NCBI RefSeq assembly: GCF_004348265.1
Contig: NZ_SMNT01000054.1
Location: forward strand, 1-37,710
Length of the DNA stretch: 37,710 nucleotides
DNA from: Methylobacterium segetis
Lineage (GTDB): Bacteria; Pseudomonadota; Alphaproteobacteria; Rhizobiales; Beijerinckiaceae
Direction of reading: 5' to 3'
Of the stretch, positions 27,782 through 36,949 are shown one piece after another. Below the pieces are notes generated by a model. That model was not told the origin of the DNA. It saw nothing but the letters and a program-made list of their open reading frames with translations, and searched no databases. The stretch's first letter is position 1. The number at the start of each line of letters is the position of its first letter. The position numbers and the translations under genes were made by a program.

Positions 27782-28318
27782 TCAGCCGATCTGGATCCGC
27801 GTGCGGGGCCCGAGCCGGCGGAGGAGGCGCACGAGATCGGCGCGTTTGAGCGCCACGCAGCCCTCGGTCGGCCCGTAGCCGGGGCGGGCGACGTGGAGGA
27901 AGATCGCCGAGCCGCGGCCCGGCCGGATCGGCCCGCGGTTCCAGTCGAGATCGACGACGAGATCGTAGAGGCCGTCCGCCCGCCAGAGCTCCTCGGCGCT
28001 GACGCCGGGGGCGGGCAGCGGGATCGGCCTGTTGTAGCGGCGGTCGCGCGGGTCGTCGCACCAGCCGTCGCGGCGCCCCGTCGGGCGCAGGGCGAGCGGC
28101 GTCGCGGGGCGTGCCCCGAAATGATCGGGCCGGTAGAAGCCGCCGCGCAGGCGCAGGCACGCGACCGGCGAGGCGCCGTCGCCCTCCCGTTTCGCCCGGG
28201 TGAGCCCGGAGCGGCCCAGGGCGCAGGGGATGACGGACGAGCCGGCCACGAGGTGCCCGCGGGCGCGGTCCCCGATGACGGGCCGCACCCGGATGCGGGA
28301 CAGGGTCGTTCGCCTCAC
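27782..28318 (-). CDS. L,D-transpeptidase catalytic-domain (YkuD-type) protein
   Basis: A 178-residue protein with the family signature HVARPGYGPTEGCVAL: His142 and the catalytic Cys154. YkuD-type enzymes form 3-3 peptidoglycan cross-links or attach proteins to peptidoglycan in the periplasm. It is a minimal catalytic domain, preceded by a segment typical of this subfamily (CLRLRGGFYRPDHFGARP). No signal peptide is visible from the ATG at 28318, so either export is unconventional or the start differs. Its promoter region is shared with the divergent response regulator. Confidence 0.85.
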   Translation of the reverse strand: MRRTTLSRIRVRPVIGDRARGHLVAGSSVIPCALGRSGLTRAKREGDGASPVACLRLRGGFYRPDHFGARPATPLALRPTGRRDGWCDDPRDRRYNRPIPLPAPGVSAEELWRADGLYDLVVDLDWNRGPIRPGRGSAIFLHVARPGYGPTEGCVALKRADLVRLLRRLGPRTRIQIG

Positions 28319-28646
28319 CGGCCTTCTCCGAGCCGTCCTGCGAGCCTCATCGCCTCGTTCCTTCGCGAAGCCGGCAAAGGGACTGAGACCGGCAAGATCG
28401 CCTGACGGCGCGACGGAAAATGCTGTATAATTGTGCGCAAACCAATTCCCACTCGCGAAATCCGCATTATTTTGATGCGTATGCCCGGGTTACGCGGCCG
28501 GGCGCCCGAACGCTCACCGCGCCCCTTTGCCCCTTTCTGCCGCCCGAACCCTTTCCGATATCCTCGGTTCCGACGAACGGCCGGCCGGACCCGGCGATAC
28601 CCGGCTTCGGAGAAGCCTGCGCCCTGTTTGAAGAGTCCCACGGACG
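28319..28646. other. Divergent intergenic region before the response regulator
   Basis: 328 bases without a convincing gene. It contains an unusually AT-rich patch (about 28414-28482) for this genome, with a good -10 box. The rest is ordinary GC-rich sequence; no strong dyad was found. Confidence 0.6.
28402..28431 (+). promoter_or_regulatory. Putative promoter of the response regulator
   Basis: CTGACG (28402-28407), 18 bases, TATAAT (28426-28431). The -10 is a perfect housekeeping consensus in a GC-rich genome. The predicted leader to the ATG at 28647 is about 210 bases. Confidence 0.45.
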
Positions 28647-29333
28647 ATGCCGAACCCCCATCGCCTTCTCATCTGCGACGACGACGCGACCCTTCGCGAA
28701 ACGCTGACCGAGCAGCTCGATCTCTACGACGAGTTCATCGTGGTGAGCGAGGCCGACGCGACCGGCGCGGTCAACCGCGTCGCCGACGACCGGATCGACC
28801 TCGCCGTCATGGATGTGGGCCTGCCCGACATGGACGGCCGCGAGGCGGTGCGGATCATGCGCCGCAACGGCTATCGCGGCCCCGTCATCATGCTCACCGC
28901 CCAGGATTCCGAGGAGGATACGGTCGAGGGGCTGGAGGCGGGCGCCAACGATTACGTGACGAAGCCATTCAAGTTCGCGGTGCTGCTCGCCCGCATCCGG
29001 GCGCATCTGCGCCAGCACGAGGCGAGCGAGGACGCGATCTTCCAGATCGGCCCCTACACGTTCCGGCCGGGCGCGAAGCTCCTCGTCGGCGAGCGCGGCT
29101 CCAAGCTGAAGCTCACCGAGAAGGAGACCGCGATCCTGCGCTTCCTCTACCGGGCGGGGCGCGAGGTGGTGGGGCGCGACACGCTGCTGGCCGAGGTCTG
29201 GGGCTACAACGCCCACGTCACCACCCACACCCTCGAGACGCACATCTACCGCCTGCGCCAGAAGATCGAGCCGAACCCGGCGACCGCGGCGATCCTGGTG
29301 ACCGAGGGCGGCGGCTACAAGCTGCTGCCCTGA
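28647..29333 (+). CDS. OmpR/PhoB-family response regulator
   Basis: A 228-residue two-component output regulator. The receiver has the acidic pair in ICDDDAT (11-13), the phospho-acceptor Asp56 in VMDVGLPD, Thr84 and Lys106 (TKPFKF). The DNA-binding winged helix covers about 130-228 (KLKLTEKETAILRFLY, VGRDTLLAEVWGYN, THTLETHIYRLRQKIE, VTEGGGYKLLP). No histidine kinase is adjacent, so it is an orphan here. It resembles the envelope regulator CenR of alphaproteobacteria in layout and L,D-transpeptidase neighbourhood, but I cannot confirm that orthology. Confidence 0.9.
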   Translation: MPNPHRLLICDDDATLRETLTEQLDLYDEFIVVSEADATGAVNRVADDRIDLAVMDVGLPDMDGREAVRIMRRNGYRGPVIMLTAQDSEEDTVEGLEAGANDYVTKPFKFAVLLARIRAHLRQHEASEDAIFQIGPYTFRPGAKLLVGERGSKLKLTEKETAILRFLYRAGREVVGRDTLLAEVWGYNAHVTTHTLETHIYRLRQKIEPNPATAAILVTEGGGYKLLP

Positions 29334-29335
29334 CG

Positions 29336-29375
29336 CGCACTCCGTGCGGCCCCCAACGACGCGCACGTGGTGCGC
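29336..29375 (+). terminator. Paired hairpins after the response regulator
   Basis: CGCAC-TCC-GTGCG (29336-29348) and GCGCAC-GTG-GTGCGC (29361-29375) share the same arm sequence and start three bases after the stop. No T-run follows. They may limit read-through or stabilise the transcript end. Confidence 0.35.
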
Positions 29376-29442
29376 GCCACAACCTTCGGCTAAACAACCC
29401 GGCGGCGGGATCGTGCCGGGGGCTTGAGGCGGGGCTTGAGGG

Positions 29443-29895
29443 TTGGCGCTCGACGACGACATCGCGATCCTCGGCGCGGCGCCCCTGTTCGGCCTGATGG
29501 GGCGGGACGCTCTTCGCCTCCTCACCTTCGCGGCGGAGCGGCGCAGCCTCGCCGCGGGTGATCTCCTGTTCGCGCGGGGCGAGCCCGCCGACGGGGGCTT
29601 CGTGGTGATGTCCGGCGTGATCGAGCTGGCGCCGCGCGTGCCCGGCGCCGAGCCGGTCGCGGCCGGCCGCTCGGCCCTGATCGGCCAGCTCGCCCTGTTC
29701 CTGCGCGGCGAGCGCCCCAGCGAGGCCCGTGCCGCCGCGCCGGCCGAGGTCATGCGCATCACCCCCACCCTGATGCGCCGCGTGCTGGAGGAGTTCCCCG
29801 ACGCCGCCGCCGCGATCGAGGGCACGCTGGCCGAGGAGCTCGGCGGGCTGATGCAGGGCCTGGAGCAGGTTCGGGCCCGGCTCGACGCGCTCTGA
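29443..29895 (+). CDS. Cyclic nucleotide-binding-domain-like protein
   Basis: A 150-residue stand-alone CNB-fold protein: PLFGLMGRDALRLLTFAAERRSLAAGDLLFARGEPADGGF has the usual opening helices and beta roll, and the end is a helix (GLMQGLEQVRARLDAL). No DNA-binding domain follows. The phosphate-binding cassette reads IGQLALFLRGERPSEARA: the Arg (91) is kept but the Glu that contacts the ribose is Gln82, so nucleotide binding may be lost or altered. It starts with TTG at 29443, preceded by TTGAGG. It follows the response regulator by 109 bases; a functional link is inferred only from position. Confidence 0.78.
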   Translation: MALDDDIAILGAAPLFGLMGRDALRLLTFAAERRSLAAGDLLFARGEPADGGFVVMSGVIELAPRVPGAEPVAAGRSALIGQLALFLRGERPSEARAAAPAEVMRITPTLMRRVLEEFPDAAAAIEGTLAEELGGLMQGLEQVRARLDAL

Positions 29896-29981
29896 GCCCG
29901 GCTCCGCCGAGGTGACAGGCCGAACGGGCTTTTGTAAGCACGGGCCACATTCCTCCGCTCGAGCCTCCCCGAGAACGCCCC

Positions 29982-30824
29982 ATGTCCCACGCCGACCTCG
30001 CGACGACCATCGAAACCGCCTGGGAGGAGCGCACCGGCATCGACACGGGCACGCGCGGCCCCGTGCGCGAGGCCGTGGACGAGGCGCTGGCGCTCCTCGA
30101 TTCCGGCCAAGCGCGCGTCGCCGAGAAGGTCGGGGGCGAGTGGCAGGTCAACCAGTGGCTCAAGAAGGCCGTCCTGCTCTCCTTCCGCCTCAACGACATG
30201 GCGCCGATCCAGGGCGGCCCCGGCGGCGCGCCCTGGTGGGACAAGGTGCCCTCGAAATTCGAGGGCTGGGACGAGGCCGCCTTCCGGCAGGCCGGCTTCC
30301 GGGCGGTGCCGGGCTGCTTCGTGCGCCGCGGCTCCTTCATCGCGCCGGGCGCGGTCCTGATGCCCTCCTTCATCAATCTCGGCGCCCATGTCGGGCGCGG
30401 CACCATGGTCGATACCTGGGTGACGATCGGCTCCTGCGCGCAGGTCGGCGAGAATTGCCACATCTCCGGCGGCGCCGGCATCGCGGGCGTGCTGGAGCCG
30501 CTCCAGGCCAATCCCGTCATCATCGAGGACAATTGCTTCGTCGGCGCCCGCGCCGAAGTGGCCGAGGGCGTGATCATCGGGGAGGGCAGCGTGCTCTCGA
30601 TGGGCGTCTATATCGGCGCCTCGACCAAGATCATCGACCGCACCACGGGCGAGGTCTTCTACGGCCGCGTGCCGCCCTACTCCGTGGTCGTCTCCGGCAC
30701 GACGCCCGGCAAGCCCCTGCCCGACGGCAGCCCCGGTCCGAGCCTCTACTGCGTCGTCATCGTCAAGCGCGTCGACGCGGGCACGCGGGCCAAGACCGGC
30801 ATCAACGAGCTGCTGCGCACCTGA
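29982..30824 (+). CDS. dapD: 2,3,4,5-tetrahydropyridine-2,6-dicarboxylate N-succinyltransferase DapD
   Basis: Succinylates tetrahydrodipicolinate in the lysine/diaminopimelate pathway. The N-terminal helical domain ([17 protein letters not shown]...) is followed by a left-handed beta helix with hexapeptide repeats ([87 protein letters not shown]). The C-terminus [16 protein letters not shown] is typical. 280 residues is the expected length. Confidence 0.96.
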   Translation: MSHADLATTIETAWEERTGIDTGTRGPVREAVDEALALLDSGQARVAEKVGGEWQVNQWLKKAVLLSFRLNDMAPIQGGPGGAPWWDKVPSKFEGWDEAAFRQAGFRAVPGCFVRRGSFIAPGAVLMPSFINLGAHVGRGTMVDTWVTIGSCAQVGENCHISGGAGIAGVLEPLQANPVIIEDNCFVGARAEVAEGVIIGEGSVLSMGVYIGASTKIIDRTTGEVFYGRVPPYSVVVSGTTPGKPLPDGSPGPSLYCVVIVKRVDAGTRAKTGINELLRT

Positions 30825-30958
30825 GCGGGCCCGCGCGGCGGCGCGACGTGTCACGCGGATGAGATCCACGAAACACGCTACATCGTTCCGGGCCGGGTGA
30901 GCCGACGCGATTCGGCGGAGCCTGCCCGGAGGAAGCCCGAGCGAGGGACGCGCGAGAG

Positions 30959-31831
30959 ATGGTCGAGCCGGCGCACGCCACCCGTACCCTGTCCCTCGAC
31001 GTCGCGGGGCGGAGGGTCCCGACGCCCTGCGACGTGGTCGGCCACGGGCCGGAGGCGCTGCTCCTGCCGGCCCTCTCCTCCATCTCGGCCCGCGCCGAGA
31101 TGCGGGCGCTCGCCAAGGATCTCGGACACGATTTCCGCTGCCTGATCCCGGATTGGCCGGGCTTCGGCGACCAGCCGCGGGCGCGGCTGCCGCTGGCGCC
31201 GCAGACCCTTCACGCCTTCCTCGACGCGCTGCTCGCGAGCCTGCCCGGCCCCTACGCCCTCGGCATCGCCGCGGGCCATGCCGCCCCCTACCTCGTCGCG
31301 GCCGCCGGCCGCCATCCGGGCCGGTTTCAACGCCTGATCCTCGTGGCGCCGACGTGGCGCGGCCCCCTGCCGACCGTGATGGGGCCGGAGCGGCGCGGCC
31401 TGTTCCGGGGCCTGCGCCGCCTCGTCGAGACGCCCTTCCTCGGCGACGTGCTCTACCGCATCAACATCAGCCCGCCCGTGATCGGCCGGATGCTGCGCGC
31501 CCACGTCTACGCGGACCCCGCCCACGTCACGCCCGGAATCATCGCGGACAAGCACGCCATCACCCGCCAGCCGGGCGGGCGCTTCGGAACGGCCGCCTTC
31601 GTGACCGGCGCCCTCGACCCCGTCGAGACCCGAGAGGGGTTCCTGGCTTTGTTTGACGGCAAACTACCGCCGATCCAGGTGCTGCGGCCCGAGCGCGCTC
31701 CCCGGCGCTCCGGAGCGGAGATGGATGCCCTGATCGCCACCGGCCGCGTCGCGAGGACGACGGTGCCCGGGGCCTTGAGCCCGCACGAGGAATATGCCGG
31801 CGAGGTCGCCGCCGCGATCCGCGCCGCCTGA
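30959..31831 (+). CDS. Alpha/beta-hydrolase-fold protein with altered nucleophile elbow
   Basis: A 290-residue protein. LLLPALSSISARAEMRALAKDLG and CLIPDWPGFGDQPRA match the first strands and oxyanion-hole region of alpha/beta hydrolases. The nucleophile elbow, normally GxSxG, reads GIAAG (102-106), with Ala104 where Ser, Asp or Cys is expected. The usual acid (Asp in VTGALDP) and histidine (SPHEEY) positions are kept. It may be a non-hydrolytic member or use another residue. There is no signal peptide, so it is probably cytoplasmic. A dapD gene lies 134 bases upstream; there is no evident pathway link. Confidence 0.75.
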   Translation: MVEPAHATRTLSLDVAGRRVPTPCDVVGHGPEALLLPALSSISARAEMRALAKDLGHDFRCLIPDWPGFGDQPRARLPLAPQTLHAFLDALLASLPGPYALGIAAGHAAPYLVAAAGRHPGRFQRLILVAPTWRGPLPTVMGPERRGLFRGLRRLVETPFLGDVLYRINISPPVIGRMLRAHVYADPAHVTPGIIADKHAITRQPGGRFGTAAFVTGALDPVETREGFLALFDGKLPPIQVLRPERAPRRSGAEMDALIATGRVARTTVPGALSPHEEYAGEVAAAIRAA

Positions 31832-31902
31832 GCGCGTCACGCGCCCGTCACCGAGCCACCCTACCCCGCGCTCCGAGCCGTTCCCGCCCCCAAGGTCCCC
31901 CG

Positions 31903-32751
31903 ATGCCCCGTCTCCTGCCGGCCCTCGCCGCCCTCGCCCTGCTGGCCCCCGCGACGGCCCTTCCGGACCCCGTTGCCGCACAGGAGAAGGCGGCACCGTC
32001 CGTCGGCGCCGACACGCTGAAGCCCCGGGAGCCCGCCCACCAGCCCTACCTGACGGACGCGCTGGTGCCCGACACGGTCGCGATCCTGCCGCCGCCGCCC
32101 GCGAGCCACTCGGCCGCCGAGGCGGCCGACCGCGCCGCCTTCAACGCCACTCGCGCGCTGAAGGGCACGACCCGCTGGGAACTCGCCGCCGCCGACGTGG
32201 CGGAGGGCGCCGCCGCGATCCTCGACAATTTCGCCTGCGTGCTCGGCACGAAGCTCGACCAAGCCCGCGTCCCCGCCCTGATGACCCTCCTGGAGCGCGC
32301 CCGCCTCGACATCGCGCGGGGCACCCGCGGCCCCAAGGTGCATTACCGGCGCCTGCGCCCCTTCGTCGGCAACGAGGCGCCGATCTGCGTGCAGCGGACG
32401 CAGCAGCTCACGGACAGCTACAGCTACCCGTCCGGCCACGCCTCGCAGGGCTGGGCCTACGCCCTGATCATGGCCTCCCTCGTCCCCGAGAAGGCGAGCG
32501 CGATCCTCGTGCGCGGACGGGCCTATGGCGAGAGCCGCGTCGTCTGCGGCGTGCACTGGATGAGCGACGTGGAGGCCGGCCGCACGAACGGGGCGGCGAT
32601 CGTCGCGGCGCTCCAGGCCAACGCGACCTTCCGCGCCGATCTCGAGCGGGCGAGGGCCGACCTCGGCAAGGCGCTGGCCGGCAGCGGCCCGGCGCCGGAC
32701 CAAGCCTATTGCGCGCGCGAGGAGGCGGCCTCGCGGATGCCGGAGCTGTGA
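31903..32751 (+). CDS. Class A nonspecific acid phosphatase (PAP2 superfamily)
   Basis: A 282-residue secreted phosphatase. The signal peptide (PALAALALLAPATA; cleavage near VAA-QE) directs it to the periplasm. The three-part active site is complete: KX6RP (Lys145...Arg152-Pro153), PSGH (176-179) and SRX5HX3D (Ser211-Arg212, His218, Asp222). The extended SYPSGHASQGWAYALIMA and GESRVVCGVHWMSDVEAGR blocks are the class A (PhoN-like) signature. The likely job is release of phosphate from organic esters in the periplasm. It is preceded by the hydrolase-fold gene on the same strand by 71 bases. Confidence 0.93.
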   Translation: MPRLLPALAALALLAPATALPDPVAAQEKAAPSVGADTLKPREPAHQPYLTDALVPDTVAILPPPPASHSAAEAADRAAFNATRALKGTTRWELAAADVAEGAAAILDNFACVLGTKLDQARVPALMTLLERARLDIARGTRGPKVHYRRLRPFVGNEAPICVQRTQQLTDSYSYPSGHASQGWAYALIMASLVPEKASAILVRGRAYGESRVVCGVHWMSDVEAGRTNGAAIVAALQANATFRADLERARADLGKALAGSGPAPDQAYCAREEAASRMPEL

Positions 32752-32841
32752 GGACCGCGCGGTCTTCGGCAAGCCGGCATCCGGGAAGAACCGGCAGATC
32801 GGCCTGCTGGATCGGACCGTGATTGTCTCGGATGATATCAG

Positions 32842-32853
32842 TACAGCGCTGTA
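32842..32853. promoter_or_regulatory. TACAGCGCTGTA palindrome upstream of the TonB receptor gene
   Basis: A perfect 12-base palindrome inside an AT-rich stretch (about 32820-32915) that stands out in this genome. A second inverted repeat, ACGAG-N6-CTCGT, lies at 32915-32930. Iron-responsive control of the receptor is expected from its family, but neither element matches a Fur, Irr or RirA consensus that I can confirm. Confidence 0.35.
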
Positions 32854-32969
32854 GTTTGTAAGTTTTCTAAGTCCAATTTCAGATGAGTCTTTTTGTCTTG
32901 ATTGCTTAAGCTTGACGAGGCAAGTCTCGTGAGCCGCGCGTGAGGCGCGCGACATCCGAGGTTCTGTCG

Positions 32970-35165
32970 ATGCGTGCTCGTCCCCTCTCCCTTCGTCTTG
33001 CCGCGACCGTCGCGCTCGCCCCACTCGCCGGAGCCGGCTCCGCATCGGCACAGGAACGCAGCGTGCAGCTCGACCAGATCGCGGTGGAGGGCAGCGGCGT
33101 GCCGCAGCCGGGACCCGGAATCGGCAATGGGGCGGCCACGAGCGGCGGTGGCGGCGGCCCGAGCGGGGTCGTCGGCTACACGGCGAAGGCGAGCCCGACG
33201 GCGACCAAGACCAACACGCCGCTGATCGAGACCCCGCAATCCGTGACCGTGGTCACCCGCGAGCAACTCAACGACCGCAACGTGCAGGACCTCAACCAGG
33301 CGCTGGCCTACGCGCCGGGCACGTCGACAGACGTGTTCGGCTTCGATCCCCGCTTCGACGCCTTCTACATCCGCGGCTTCTCGGCAACCTACGACGGCGT
33401 CTTCCGCGACGGCCTGCGCCAATCCGCGGTCGGCCTCGCGGTGCCGCGCATCGAGCCCTACGGCACGGAGGCCGTCACCATCCTGCGCGGGCCGGCCTCG
33501 GGCCTCTACGGCCTCGGCTCTCCCGGCGGCATCGTCGACGTGACGACGAAGCGTCCCGTCTTCGCCCGCTTCGGCGAGCTCTGGGTCCAGGGCGGCAATT
33601 ACGACCGCTTCCAGGGCAATTTCGACTTCGGCGGACCGGTCGAGGGCTCGGACGGCACGATGGCCTACCGACTCACCGGAATCGTTCGCCAGTCCGACAC
33701 CTTCCTGCCCGGCGCCACGGACGACCGCTTCAACATCGCGCCGGCCTTCACCTGGAAGCCGTCCGCCGACACCACCTTCACCCTGCTGACCGAGTTCCAG
33801 AACTCGAAGCTGCCGGGCACCTCGGCCTTCTACAACTTCCCCGGATTCCGGGTGTCGCGCTACTACCAGGGCGACGGGGCCTTCAACGCCTTCACGCAGC
33901 AGCAATACCGGATCGGCTACGCCTTCGAGCACAAGGTCAGCCCCGACCTGATCGTCCGGCAGAATTTCCGCTATTACGGCGTCAACGGCGATTTCCCCTA
34001 CGTCCAGATCGATTCCGTGACGGGCCTGACCGCGCAGCGCTCGACGGGCCTGTTCATCGAGAACCTGCACTCGGTCGCCCTCGACAACCAGATCGAGGGC
34101 CATGTCCAGACCGGGCCGATCGCCCACACCCTGCTCGGCGGGCTCGACTACCTGCACTTCGACTGGGACCGCGTGGGCGGCTTCGGCACCGCGCCCGACC
34201 TCGACCTCGCGACCCTGAATTACGGGCGGCAATTCATCCCGCGGCCGGTCCTGACGCTCGCGGCGCGCCAGTCGCAGGATCAGGTCGGCCTCTATCTGCA
34301 GGAGCAGGCGAAGTGGGACCGCTTCGTCCTGACGCTGACCGGCCGGCACGACTGGGTCTCGCAGACGACGGCGAGCGGCGTGCCCGGGGCGCTCGGCCCC
34401 TCCACCACCCAGAACGACACCGCCTTTACCGGCCGCGTCGGCCTGAACTACACGCTGGCACCGGGCCTCGTGCCGTATGCGAGCTACGCCACCACCTTCA
34501 CGCCGCAGGTCGGCGCGGATGCGAGCGGCCGGGCGTTCAGGCCCGCCACCGGCGACCAGATCGAGGCGGGCGTGAAATACGCCGTCCCCGGCACCAACAT
34601 CACCGCCGCCTTCGCGGGCTTCGACATCGTCCAGACCAGCATCCTGCGCCAGGACCCGACCAATCTCGCCTTCACGGTGGCGACGGGCGAGGTCCGCTCC
34701 CGCGGCTTCGAGGGCGAGCTGATCGCCAACCTCGCGCCGGGCACGAACCTCACCCTCGCCTACACGCACCTCAACTTCCAGTTCGTGAGCCAGACCTCGC
34801 TGGTGACCGGCCAGGCGATCGACGGCAACACCCTGTCGGGCATCCCGGGCGACACCATCAAGGTGTTCGGCACCTACCTGTTTCCGCCCTCCTCGCCCCT
34901 GCACGGCCTGCAGATCGGCGGCGGCATCCGCTACGCGAGTTCGAGCTTCGCCGACGACGAGAACACGGTGCGCAACCCCACCGTCACGCTGTTCGATGCG
35001 CTGATCGCCTACGATTTCGCGGCGCTCGATCCGAAATACGCGGGCTTCCGGGCACAGGTGAACGCCTTCAACATCTTCGACCGCGACTATACCAACTGTC
35101 AGGCGGGCTTCTGCTACCGCGGCGCTCCCGCCACGGTAATCGGCAGCCTGATCTACCGCTGGTGA
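32970..35165 (+). CDS. TonB-dependent siderophore receptor
   Basis: A 731-residue outer-membrane receptor. The signal peptide ends near ASA-QE (27). The plug domain shows TPQSVTVVTREQLNDRNVQDLNQALAYAPG, AFYIRGFSATYDGVFRDGLRQ and VTILRGPASGLYGLGSPGGIVDVTTKRP, the ferric-hydroxamate (FhuA/FoxA/PupA-like) pattern. The 22-strand barrel follows and ends in the aromatic SLIYRW needed for assembly. The ATG at 32970 has CGAGG upstream and gives a normal signal peptide; an in-frame GTG at 32940 is less likely. No siderophore biosynthesis, ABC importer or ferric reductase gene is adjacent in this window, so it is an orphan receptor. The ligand is unknown. Confidence 0.92.
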   Translation: MRARPLSLRLAATVALAPLAGAGSASAQERSVQLDQIAVEGSGVPQPGPGIGNGAATSGGGGGPSGVVGYTAKASPTATKTNTPLIETPQSVTVVTREQLNDRNVQDLNQALAYAPGTSTDVFGFDPRFDAFYIRGFSATYDGVFRDGLRQSAVGLAVPRIEPYGTEAVTILRGPASGLYGLGSPGGIVDVTTKRPVFARFGELWVQGGNYDRFQGNFDFGGPVEGSDGTMAYRLTGIVRQSDTFLPGATDDRFNIAPAFTWKPSADTTFTLLTEFQNSKLPGTSAFYNFPGFRVSRYYQGDGAFNAFTQQQYRIGYAFEHKVSPDLIVRQNFRYYGVNGDFPYVQIDSVTGLTAQRSTGLFIENLHSVALDNQIEGHVQTGPIAHTLLGGLDYLHFDWDRVGGFGTAPDLDLATLNYGRQFIPRPVLTLAARQSQDQVGLYLQEQAKWDRFVLTLTGRHDWVSQTTASGVPGALGPSTTQNDTAFTGRVGLNYTLAPGLVPYASYATTFTPQVGADASGRAFRPATGDQIEAGVKYAVPGTNITAAFAGFDIVQTSILRQDPTNLAFTVATGEVRSRGFEGELIANLAPGTNLTLAYTHLNFQFVSQTSLVTGQAIDGNTLSGIPGDTIKVFGTYLFPPSSPLHGLQIGGGIRYASSSFADDENTVRNPTVTLFDALIAYDFAALDPKYAGFRAQVNAFNIFDRDYTNCQAGFCYRGAPATVIGSLIYRW

Positions 35166-35170
35166 GACGC

Positions 35171-35202
35171 CCGCCCCGCGCGGCGCGCGCCGCGCGGGGC
35201 GG
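35171..35202. terminator. Perfect 32-bp palindrome between convergent genes
   Basis: The 16 bases from 35171 (CCGCCCCGCGCGGCGC) are followed by their exact reverse complement. The hairpin lies between the stop of the TonB receptor gene (35165) and the stop of the TerC gene (35209), where a bidirectional terminator is expected. It is entirely G/C and lacks a T-run, so termination is inferred from position and structure. Confidence 0.6.
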
Positions 35203-35208
35203 AAGGGG

Positions 35209-35994
35209 TCACGCCTTCGCCTGCCGCTGCACCGGCACGGCCTGCCCGGCCGGTTCGGACGCGCCGCCCGCCTTCCTCCGCTTGCGGCGGCGGGCCAACA
35301 TGTTGAGGCCCTCCACCGCCGCCGAGAAGGCCATGGCGGTGTAGATGTAGCCCTTGGGCACGTGCGCGCCGAAACCCTCCGCGATCAGCGTCATGCCGAT
35401 CATGATGAGGAAGCCGAGCGCCAGCATCACCACGGTGGGGTTGGCCGCGATGAAGCGCGAGAGCGGATCGGCGGCCACCAGCATCACGATCACGGCGACG
35501 ACGACCGCGATCATCATGACCGGCACGTGCTCGGTCATGCCGACCGCCGTGATGATGCTGTCGATCGAGAAGACGAGATCGAGCATCAGGATCTGGCCGA
35601 TCGCCGCGGCGAAGCTCAGGGACGCGCCGCCCGTCCCCTCCTCCGGGTGCGGATCGACGCTCTCGTGGATCTCCTTGGTGGCCTTCCAGAGCAGGAACAG
35701 GCCGCCGCCGATGAGGATCATGTCCCGCCAGGAGAAGCCCTTGCCGAACACCTCGAAGACGGGCTGGGTCAGGTGGACGATGTAGGCGACGGTGCCGAGG
35801 AGCCCGAGCCGCAGGACGAGGGCGAGGCCGATGCCGATGCGGCGGGCCTTCTGCTGCTGCTCGGCCGGCAGCTTGTTCGTCAGGATCGAGATGAAGATCA
35901 GGTTGTCGACGCCGAGGACGACCTCCATCACGATCAGGGTGGCGAGCGCCGCCCAGACGGTGGGGTCGGCGGCGAGTTGAAGATAGCTGTCCAC
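35209..35994 (-). CDS. TerC-family integral membrane protein
   Basis: A 261-residue protein with about seven membrane helices. The two conserved acidic membrane motifs are [16 protein letters not shown] and [16 protein letters not shown]. TerC-family proteins are linked to tellurite resistance, manganese export or metal loading of exported proteins; which applies here is not evident. A His/Glu-rich loop ([14 protein letters not shown]) could bind metal. The GTG at 35994 begins [14 protein letters not shown], a typical start; the longer frame would overlap the upstream gene by 41 bases. It lies 19 bases after the lipid-kinase gene, probably in one operon. Confidence 0.88.
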   Translation of the reverse strand: MDSYLQLAADPTVWAALATLIVMEVVLGVDNLIFISILTNKLPAEQQQKARRIGIGLALVLRLGLLGTVAYIVHLTQPVFEVFGKGFSWRDMILIGGGLFLLWKATKEIHESVDPHPEEGTGGASLSFAAAIGQILMLDLVFSIDSIITAVGMTEHVPVMMIAVVVAVIVMLVAADPLSRFIAANPTVVMLALGFLIMIGMTLIAEGFGAHVPKGYIYTAMAFSAAVEGLNMLARRRKRRKAGGASEPAGQAVPVQRQAKA

Positions 35995-36013
35995 GGCGCG
36001 AGGGATCCAAAAT

Positions 36014-36949
36014 CTAGAGGGGAAGGAGGCGGCTCGCCGCGCCCGCGGCGGCATCCGGCCGCTCGGAGGGGGGCGGCGCGAAGATGCGCAGGGCGCCCGG
36101 CAGCACCTTGAAATGCGCCGGCGTGTGGGTGGTCAGCTCGCCGTCCGTGTTCACGGGGCGGGGCTTTCGCGTCCTGAGCACAATCTCGGTGGTCTTGAAG
36201 GCGCGCACGTCGTTGGACTGCCCCTGCGTGCCCCTGCGGAGCGCCGGCAACAGGGTGATGAGCCGCCACCAATGGGCGATCTCCAGGCTGTAGAAATCGA
36301 GCAGGCCGTCATCGACCGCCGCACCCTCCTCCACCGTCATGCCGCCGCCGTAATGGCGCCCGTTGCCGACCGAGACCTGGATCGTCGTCACCTTCTCGAC
36401 GGTGCCGTCATGCTCGATCGTCACGGTGAAGGGGCGCACCCGGCGCAAGACCCGGATCGCGGCGATGCCGTAGCCGAGCGTGCCCCACGCCTTCTTCGAC
36501 TCGGCCGTCAGGTCGCCCGCGAGCTCCGCCGAGAAGCCGATGCTCGCGACGTTGAAATAGTAGTGGCCGTTGACCCAGCCGAGATCGACCGGGCGCGGCT
36601 CGGCCGTGGTGATGAGGCGCGCCGCCGCGGCCGGATCGAGGGGCAGCCCCAGCGAGCGGGCGAGGTCGTTGGCGGTGCCGAGCGGCAGGATGCCGAGGGG
36701 CAGGCCCGCATCCACGAGCCCCGAGGCGCCCGCGTTCATGGTGCCGTCGCCGCCGCCGAGGATGACGAGGTCGCAGGTCCCGGCATGCGCCCGGATCGTG
36801 TCGCTGCAATCGGGGTTCTCCGGCGGCTCGAACGGCTCGATGCCGCCGCGGCGCAGGATCGCGCGGATCTCGTCGAGGGCGGCGCCGCCGTTGCGGGCCT
36901 TCGGATTGGCGAGGAGGAGCGCCCGGCGCGGCGGGGCGGCCGCGCTCAT
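36014..36949 (-). CDS. Diacylglycerol/lipid kinase-family protein (YegS/BmrU type)
   Basis: A 311-residue cytosolic lipid kinase. [12 protein letters not shown] opens the DAGK catalytic domain, with the nucleotide loop GGGDGTMN (65-72) and [16 protein letters not shown]. The second domain has [25 protein letters not shown], and ends with [26 protein letters not shown], the typical C-terminal strand. The ribosome site TGGAG lies about eight bases before the ATG. It is predicted to phosphorylate a membrane lipid; the exact substrate is unknown. The TerC gene follows immediately. Confidence 0.9.
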   Translation of the reverse strand: MSAAAPPRRALLLANPKARNGGAALDEIRAILRRGGIEPFEPPENPDCSDTIRAHAGTCDLVILGGGDGTMNAGASGLVDAGLPLGILPLGTANDLARSLGLPLDPAAAARLITTAEPRPVDLGWVNGHYYFNVASIGFSAELAGDLTAESKKAWGTLGYGIAAIRVLRRVRPFTVTIEHDGTVEKVTTIQVSVGNGRHYGGGMTVEEGAAVDDGLLDFYSLEIAHWWRLITLLPALRRGTQGQSNDVRAFKTTEIVLRTRKPRPVNTDGELTTHTPAHFKVLPGALRIFAPPPSERPDAAAGAASRLLPL

